Below, piece by piece: positions 6,434-9,407 of a stretch of DNA of 9,407 bases (position 1 is its first letter; every line of letters begins with the position of its first letter). The stretch covers positions 1 through 9,407 of the forward strand of contig JADGHA010000138.1 of the NCBI GenBank assembly GCA_019689695.1, read 5' to 3'. The DNA comes from Micromonosporaceae bacterium (GTDB lineage: Bacteria; Actinomycetota; Actinomycetes; Mycobacteriales; Micromonosporaceae). The translations under genes and the position numbers were made by a program. Below the pieces are notes generated by a model. That model had not been told where the DNA came from. It made no database searches and saw only the letters and a program-made list of their open reading frames with translations.

Positions 6434-6904
6434 ATGACGGACTCGCCTCCGCCCACGCCACCGGCGGCACCCACCTCCGGCACCGTTGACCAGCCAGTGA
6501 CCCGGTTGTCCCGCTGGCGTACCCGGATCTCGGCGACCTACCAGCTCATCCGGGCGAACCCGACCGGGCGGATCACTCTCAAGATCGGGGTTGCCGTCGC
6601 CGGCCTGGCGGTGGTCGCGCTGGGTCTTGTCCTGGTACCCCTGCCCGGCCCGGGCTGGCTGATCGTGCTGCTCGGCCTGAGCATCTGGGCGATCGAGTAC
6701 GCCTGGGCCCGCAACCTGCTGCGGTTCACCCGTCGCCAACTGCAGCGCTGGACCCGCTGGATCGCCGACCAGTCCTGGCCGGTCCGCATCCTGGTCGGCC
6801 TGTCCGGCCTGATCTTCGTCTCGGCGGTGGTCTGGACCTCGTTGCGGCTGAGCCTCGGGATCGACGTGGTGAAGGAGATCGGGGACTACCTGGCGGCGCG
6901 CTGA
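6434..6904 (+). CDS. PGPGW-type small membrane protein (TIGR02611 family)
   Basis: This is a 156-residue predicted inner-membrane protein of unknown function. A proline-rich cytoplasmic-like N terminus (1-20) and a basic stretch (24-50) precede three hydrophobic segments at about 50-70, 74-92 and 117-137. The diagnostic PLPGPGW motif (70-75) sits in the turn between the first two, and IWAIEYAWARNLLRF follows. This matches the actinobacterial family I know as TIGR02611 / PGPGW putative transmembrane proteins, for which I know no established role. ATG 6434 has GGGAAG about 10 nt upstream, which is slightly far. The gene is divergent from ssgB and ends 51 bp before the tRNA gene. Confidence 0.85.
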   Translation: MTDSPPPTPPAAPTSGTVDQPVTRLSRWRTRISATYQLIRANPTGRITLKIGVAVAGLAVVALGLVLVPLPGPGWLIVLLGLSIWAIEYAWARNLLRFTRRQLQRWTRWIADQSWPVRILVGLSGLIFVSAVVWTSLRLSLGIDVVKEIGDYLAAR

Positions 6905-6936
6905 GATGCGAGATGCGGCGAGCGGGTCGGATCAGG

Positions 6937-6942
6937 TACAGT
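6937..6942 (+). promoter_or_regulatory. Candidate -10 element of the tRNA-Val gene
   Basis: TACAGT lies about 14 bp upstream of the mature 5' end of the tRNA, a usual distance for a tRNA promoter. No good -35 is visible at the expected spacing. Confidence 0.3.
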
Positions 6943-6955
6943 CGTGTCCCGTTGC

Positions 6956-7027
6956 GGGCGATTAGCTCAGCGGGAGAGCGCTTCGTTCACACCGAAGAGG
7001 TCACTGGTTCGATCCCAGTATCGCCCA
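6956..7027 (+). tRNA. tRNA-Val (anticodon CAC)
   Basis: The cloverleaf folds fully. The acceptor arms GGGCGAT (6956-6962) and ATCGCCC (7020-7026) pair and are followed by discriminator A7027. The D-stem is GCTC/GAGC, the anticodon stem CTTCG/CGAAG around loop TTCACAC, the variable loop AGGTC, and the T-stem ACTGG/CCAGT with loop TTCGATC. The anticodon CAC reads GUG. The 3' CCA is not encoded, as is common in actinobacteria. The truncated integrase downstream, pointing toward this gene, suggests the tRNA 3' end is or was an attachment site. Confidence 0.96.
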
Positions 7028-7035
7028 CGCAGCTC

Positions 7036-7073
7036 AGAGGCCATTTCCCATCGATGGAGATGGCCCTTCTTTG
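7036..7073 (+). terminator. Hairpin with T-rich tail after tRNA-Val
   Basis: GGCCAT (7039-7044) pairs with ATGGCC (7060-7065). The stem continues inward through TTCCCATC against GATGGAG with one bulged C, and outward through AGA against TCT with a bulge. CTTCTTTG follows. This looks like an intrinsic terminator for the tRNA transcript. Because it lies between the tRNA and the integrase remnant, it may belong to the inserted element and also shield it from read-through. Confidence 0.6.
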
Positions 7074-7092
7074 TGCCGTACAGCAGCGTGCC

Positions 7093-7419
7093 TCAGCCAT
7101 CGAGGCTGTCTCCCAGCCGCTTGAGCGCCTCGCGGGTGGCCTCGCTGGAGACCTGCGTGTAGATCTCCATCGTGATCGAGAACTGGGCGTGACGCAGGAT
7201 CTGCATTGCCACCCGAGGGTGGACGTCCAAGTCAGCCAGCAGAGACCCGCAGGTACGACGGGCATCGTGCACGGTGATCTTTCGGACGCCGGCCTTGCTG
7301 ATGCGGTTGTCGTAGGAGCGGCTGAGGTTACGTGGCTCGATCGGCGTTCCGTACCGGGTCGTGAAGACCAGCCCGGTACGGTGCCAAGCCTTGCCGGCCG
7401 CCTCCCGCGTCCTGCATCC
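7093..7419 (-). pseudogene. C-terminal remnant of a tyrosine site-specific integrase
   Basis: Read on the minus strand, 108 open codons end at TGA 7093-7095 and match the C-terminal catalytic half of actinobacterial phage or AICE-type tyrosine integrases. The readable start is AWHRTGLVFTTRYGTPIEPR. The fragment then contains HDARRT (the His-x-x-Arg box), ILRHAQFSITMEIYTQVS with the second His and the nucleophilic Tyr, and the tail ALKRLGDSLDG. An in-frame TGA at 7420-7422 and loss of similarity beyond about 7410 show that the N-terminal SAM-like part, the first catalytic Arg and any start codon are gone. A full enzyme would have about 400 residues. The 3' end is 65 bp from tRNA-Val and faces it, as in elements that integrate into a tRNA 3' end. 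Confidence 0.85.
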
Positions 7420-7549
7420 TCAGTCCCTGCCCGTCGGCCGCATCGCTGGTCCGTTGCCTGGGCTGCGGGTCACTGCTTCCTGTGGGCGCCTGACTAGGGG
7501 CTTCACCCGCGGTTGGCGGGCCGGCTGCCGGGACCAAGATCAATGCCTA

Positions 7550-7569
7550 GTCTCAGGACGTCCGTGACA
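7550..7569. repeat. Direct repeat copy 1
   Basis: The sequence GTCTCAGGACGTCCGTGACA matches the copy at 7575-7594 at 17 of 20 positions, with a 25-bp period. Read on the minus strand each copy begins TGTCAC. That is reminiscent of the subterminal repeats of some actinobacterial IS481-type elements, so this may be an IS end or a binding-site pair. Confidence 0.6.
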
Positions 7570-7574
7570 GATCC

Positions 7575-7594
7575 GTCTCGGGACGTGGGTGACA
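7575..7594. repeat. Direct repeat copy 2
   Basis: The sequence GTCTCGGGACGTGGGTGACA is the partner of the copy at 7550-7569. It ends 7 bp before the CTAG that begins the IS1182-type element. The stretch 7423-7601 around the two repeats has no gene I can support. Confidence 0.6.
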
Positions 7595-7601
7595 CGTCCG
7601 G

Positions 7602-7621
7602 CTAGGAGACCCCTGAACAAT
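7602..7621. repeat. Left terminal inverted repeat of the IS
   Basis: CTAGGAGACCCCTGAACAAT matches the reverse complement of the right end, with mismatches at positions 7, 10 and 17. The first four bases, CTAG, are palindromic and could be a target duplication. Confidence 0.8.
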
Positions 7622-7771
7622 CCCTCAATCCCGTCTGGCACGCGGCTCGGGCGGGCTTGGATGGGGTGAGGGGGAGGCGTCTCAACAGGCCGTCACGCGG
7701 CAGGTAGGTCATAGCGCGTGGCTGGACAGCGGGCTTGCCTTTCCCCGTTGGGCGTGGGCGTACCCGGGTGG

Positions 7772-9355
7772 TCAGGCGATGGCCCAGCCGTCGGGGTTGC
7801 GGGTGAGGCCGAGGTTGATTAGGCGGCGCAGGTTGAGGGCGGCCATGCGGGTGTGTAGCCACAGGTCGTTGGCGGCCACGCCGCGGTAGCGCAGTTTGCG
7901 GCAGCGTCCTTTGGGGCCGATGAGCCAGGCGATGGAGCGTTCGACCATGGGCCGGTGCTGTCGGTAGGTGGCACGCAGGTCGCCGCGGTGGGCCCAATCG
8001 CGGCGGGCCGCTCGCAGCAGGGCGTCGTGTTCGTGCAGGTGGAGGGTCCGGCCGGTCTTCGAGGTGGTGCACCGGGCACGCAGCGGGCAGCCGTGGCACG
8101 CGGCGGCGAACCTGACGGTACGGTCGGGCCTGATGGGGCGGGTCAGCCCGTTCGGGCAGATGACGGTGCCGGCGACTTCGTCGACGGTGAAGTCGTCGAG
8201 GGTGAACCCGTCCGGGACGGTCCGGCGTGGCCCCAAGGGTTTGATGACCGCGGTGTGCCCGGCCTGGGCGAGGGCGGCGCGGGCGTCGCCGGTGCCGTAG
8301 GCGCTGTCGCCCAACACGTGGAAGGGGCCCGGTTCCGGGTCCTGGTCGAGCAGGTCCAGGCCGACGACGGCTTCGTGGTTGTCCTCGCCGGTGGCCTGGG
8401 TCAGTTCGCCGGCGGTGAACAGGCCGGTGTCCGGCTCGATCGCCACATGGGCTTTGAACCCGTCCTGCCGCTGATGCACGGTCTTGTGCACATGCCGAGC
8501 CTGCGGGTCCACAGTGGAGATCACCCGGTCCGGGGCGACCCGGCGGGCGATGCGCCACCGCCCATCGGTGCCATCGGACCCCTCGGCCGGCTCCACGTCC
8601 TGACCTGCCACCAACGCCAACAATGCCAGCGCCTGCGCCGCCGACTCGTCCAGCTCGGCATCGGCCAACGCGGCGACCAGGGTGCTGGCGTCGGTGACCA
8701 GCGCCGACACCAACGCATCCCGGGCCGCCTTGTCATCCCACGCAATCTGCGGCTTACCCGGATCATCCCAATCATGGGCATGACACCGGGCCGCGATCAC
8801 CTCCGCAGCACCGGGCACCTGCCGCCGCACCCGCCGCACCGCGGCGATCAACTGGGTGACCGTGTCTTGCGTGGCCACCGCGTCCTCGAGCACCACCGAG
8901 TCCACCGCCCGACGAGTCTTGCCCTTGAGCACACCGGTCGCGGCGACCACCTGCCGGACCGCCTCGAAGATGCGCTCCGGACGGTCCGAGGCGCGTAACC
9001 GGTTACGCCACACCGTCAACGTCGTCGGGTGGAACCCCTCATGATCGATCGGCAGCCCACAGGCCACCTTCCACCGCAGGTCGCAGCGCAGCGCCTGCAT
9101 CGCCTCGGCGTCAGACAGATCCTGCAACGCCTGCAACACCAGCACCGACGCGATCACCTCACCCGGCACCGACGGACGCCCCTTACCAGACGGGAACAGG
9201 TCAGCGAACAGCCCGTCCGGGAACAACTGACCCCGGTGCTCGGCCAGGAACGCGTACACACTGCCCGCGGGAACCAGATGCCCCACCAGCGTTGCCGTAT
9301 CCAACAACTCCAGGTCAGACGCGGATCTACCCTGCACCCGCCAATTATCGATCAA
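7772..9355 (-). CDS. IS1182-family transposase
   Basis: This is a 527-residue DDE transposase that moves the surrounding IS. The N-terminal part (about 45-135) is the DUF772-type region, with LFPDGLFADLFPSGKGRPSV and VIASVLVLQALQDLSDAEAM. The catalytic core follows: Asp152 (AVDSVVLEDAVATQD), Asp350 (HVLGDSAYGTGD) and Glu472 (RPMVERSIAWLIGPKG). A long insertion lies between the first two. Cysteines 400, 420, 423 and 429 form the zinc-ribbon-like cluster typical of this family. The frame is intact, with no stop or frameshift, so the element may be active. The furthest start is TTG 9355. GTG 9337 (giving MQGRSASDLELL) fits the N termini I recall for related proteins and may be the true start. 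Neither has a clear ribosome binding site. Confidence 0.9.
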   Translation of the reverse strand: MIDNWRVQGRSASDLELLDTATLVGHLVPAGSVYAFLAEHRGQLFPDGLFADLFPSGKGRPSVPGEVIASVLVLQALQDLSDAEAMQALRCDLRWKVACGLPIDHEGFHPTTLTVWRNRLRASDRPERIFEAVRQVVAATGVLKGKTRRAVDSVVLEDAVATQDTVTQLIAAVRRVRRQVPGAAEVIAARCHAHDWDDPGKPQIAWDDKAARDALVSALVTDASTLVAALADAELDESAAQALALLALVAGQDVEPAEGSDGTDGRWRIARRVAPDRVISTVDPQARHVHKTVHQRQDGFKAHVAIEPDTGLFTAGELTQATGEDNHEAVVGLDLLDQDPEPGPFHVLGDSAYGTGDARAALAQAGHTAVIKPLGPRRTVPDGFTLDDFTVDEVAGTVICPNGLTRPIRPDRTVRFAAACHGCPLRARCTTSKTGRTLHLHEHDALLRAARRDWAHRGDLRATYRQHRPMVERSIAWLIGPKGRCRKLRYRGVAANDLWLHTRMAALNLRRLINLGLTRNPDGWAIA

Positions 9356-9357
9356 AC

Positions 9358-9371
9358 CCGATCACGATCGG
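9358..9371. repeat. Inverted repeat directly upstream of the transposase
   Basis: CCGATC and GATCGG flank a 2-bp centre, 2 bp before the TTG start on the minus strand. It could act as a transposase or repressor site, or as an mRNA hairpin limiting translation. The function is inferred. Confidence 0.4.
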
Positions 9372-9387
9372 CGGACCGGCACGCCGC

Positions 9388-9407
9388 ATTATTCAGGAGT
9401 TTCCTAG
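9388..9407. repeat. Right terminal inverted repeat of the IS
   Basis: On the minus strand this reads CTAGGAAACTCCTGAATAAT, matching the left repeat at 17 of 20 positions. It ends exactly at the last base of the window, so a longer repeat or a target duplication outside cannot be excluded. Confidence 0.78.

Larger units (their letters stand above)
7602..9407 (-). mobile_element. IS1182-family insertion sequence, complete at both ends
   Basis: One transposase gene is bounded by terminal inverted repeats at 7602-7621 and 9388-9407 that agree at 17 of 20 positions. The span is 1806 bp, or 1798 bp if the outer CTAG at each end is a target duplication and not part of the element. A left non-coding stretch of about 150 bp (7622-7771) separates the left repeat from the transposase stop, and I see no gene in it. 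The element lies next to the broken integrase and probably contributed to the decay of that region. The right end coincides with the end of the window, so the flanking DNA there is unseen. Confidence 0.85.

Noticed and set aside
7328..7567. Short frames of about 70 codons on both strands near the integrase remnant
   Set aside because: No motif and no ribosome binding site. They cross the end of integrase similarity and the debris zone.
7602..8558. 318-codon minus-strand frame inside the IS
   Set aside because: It is a shadow of the transposase in another frame, with Arg/Pro/His-rich translation. I see no sign of a programmed frameshift, because the transposase is whole in one frame.
7955..8998. 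347-codon plus-strand frame opposite the transposase
   Set aside because: It is antisense to a complete DDE transposase with visible catalytic residues, and its Gly/Val-rich translation resembles no family.
1..9407. CRISPR array, rRNA, riboswitch or biosynthetic cluster
   Set aside because: I saw no regularly spaced repeats beyond the two-copy pair at 7550-7594, no rRNA-like sequence, and no PKS, NRPS or defence genes.

Overview
The window is high-GC DNA with strongly GC-ending codons, from a sporulating actinobacterium. It has an SsgB-type sporulation protein, a protocatechuate operon of actinobacterial style, a PGPGW-type membrane protein and a tRNA without an encoded CCA. The SsgB-like sequence most resembles what I recall from Salinispora and Micromonospora, so Micromonosporaceae is my best guess. 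That placement is from memory, not from a search.

Bases 1-4109 (+ strand) hold the downstream part of a protocatechuate/beta-ketoadipate operon in the order pcaF (3' end only), pcaH, pcaG, pcaB, pcaD, pcaC. PcaGH opens the protocatechuate ring to beta-carboxymuconate and PcaB closes this to gamma-carboxymuconolactone. PcaC decarboxylates it to the enol-lactone and PcaD hydrolyses that to beta-ketoadipate. After CoA transfer by PcaIJ, presumably encoded just upstream, the PcaF thiolase releases succinyl-CoA and acetyl-CoA. All downstream junctions overlap by 4 or 26 bp, and pcaF and pcaH are nearly adjacent, so this looks like one translationally coupled transcript. PcaD and PcaC are separate proteins, not the PcaL fusion of many actinobacteria.

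Bases 4078-6152 (- strand) hold an Rrf2-family regulator whose 3' end overlaps that of pcaC by 32 bp, an AraC-family regulator just upstream of it, and the ssgB-like gene. The AraC protein is a reasonable candidate regulator of aromatic catabolism, but only by context. Divergent from ssgB, a small PGPGW-type membrane protein gene (6434-6904) leads to tRNA-Val(CAC) at 6956-7027.

Bases 7028-9407 are accessory DNA. Beside the tRNA lie a hairpin and the last ~108 codons of a tyrosine integrase pointing at the tRNA, the remains of an element that used tRNA-Val as its attachment site. Next come about 180 bp of debris with two direct repeats 25 bp apart. An IS1182-family insertion sequence with 17/20-matching terminal inverted repeats then runs from 7602 to the last base of the window.

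I do not see a new defence, CRISPR or biosynthetic system here. The points most worth a second look are the layered mobile-element junction at the tRNA, the palindromic CTAG ends of the IS, the direct repeats, and the overlapping 3' ends of pcaC and the Rrf2 gene.
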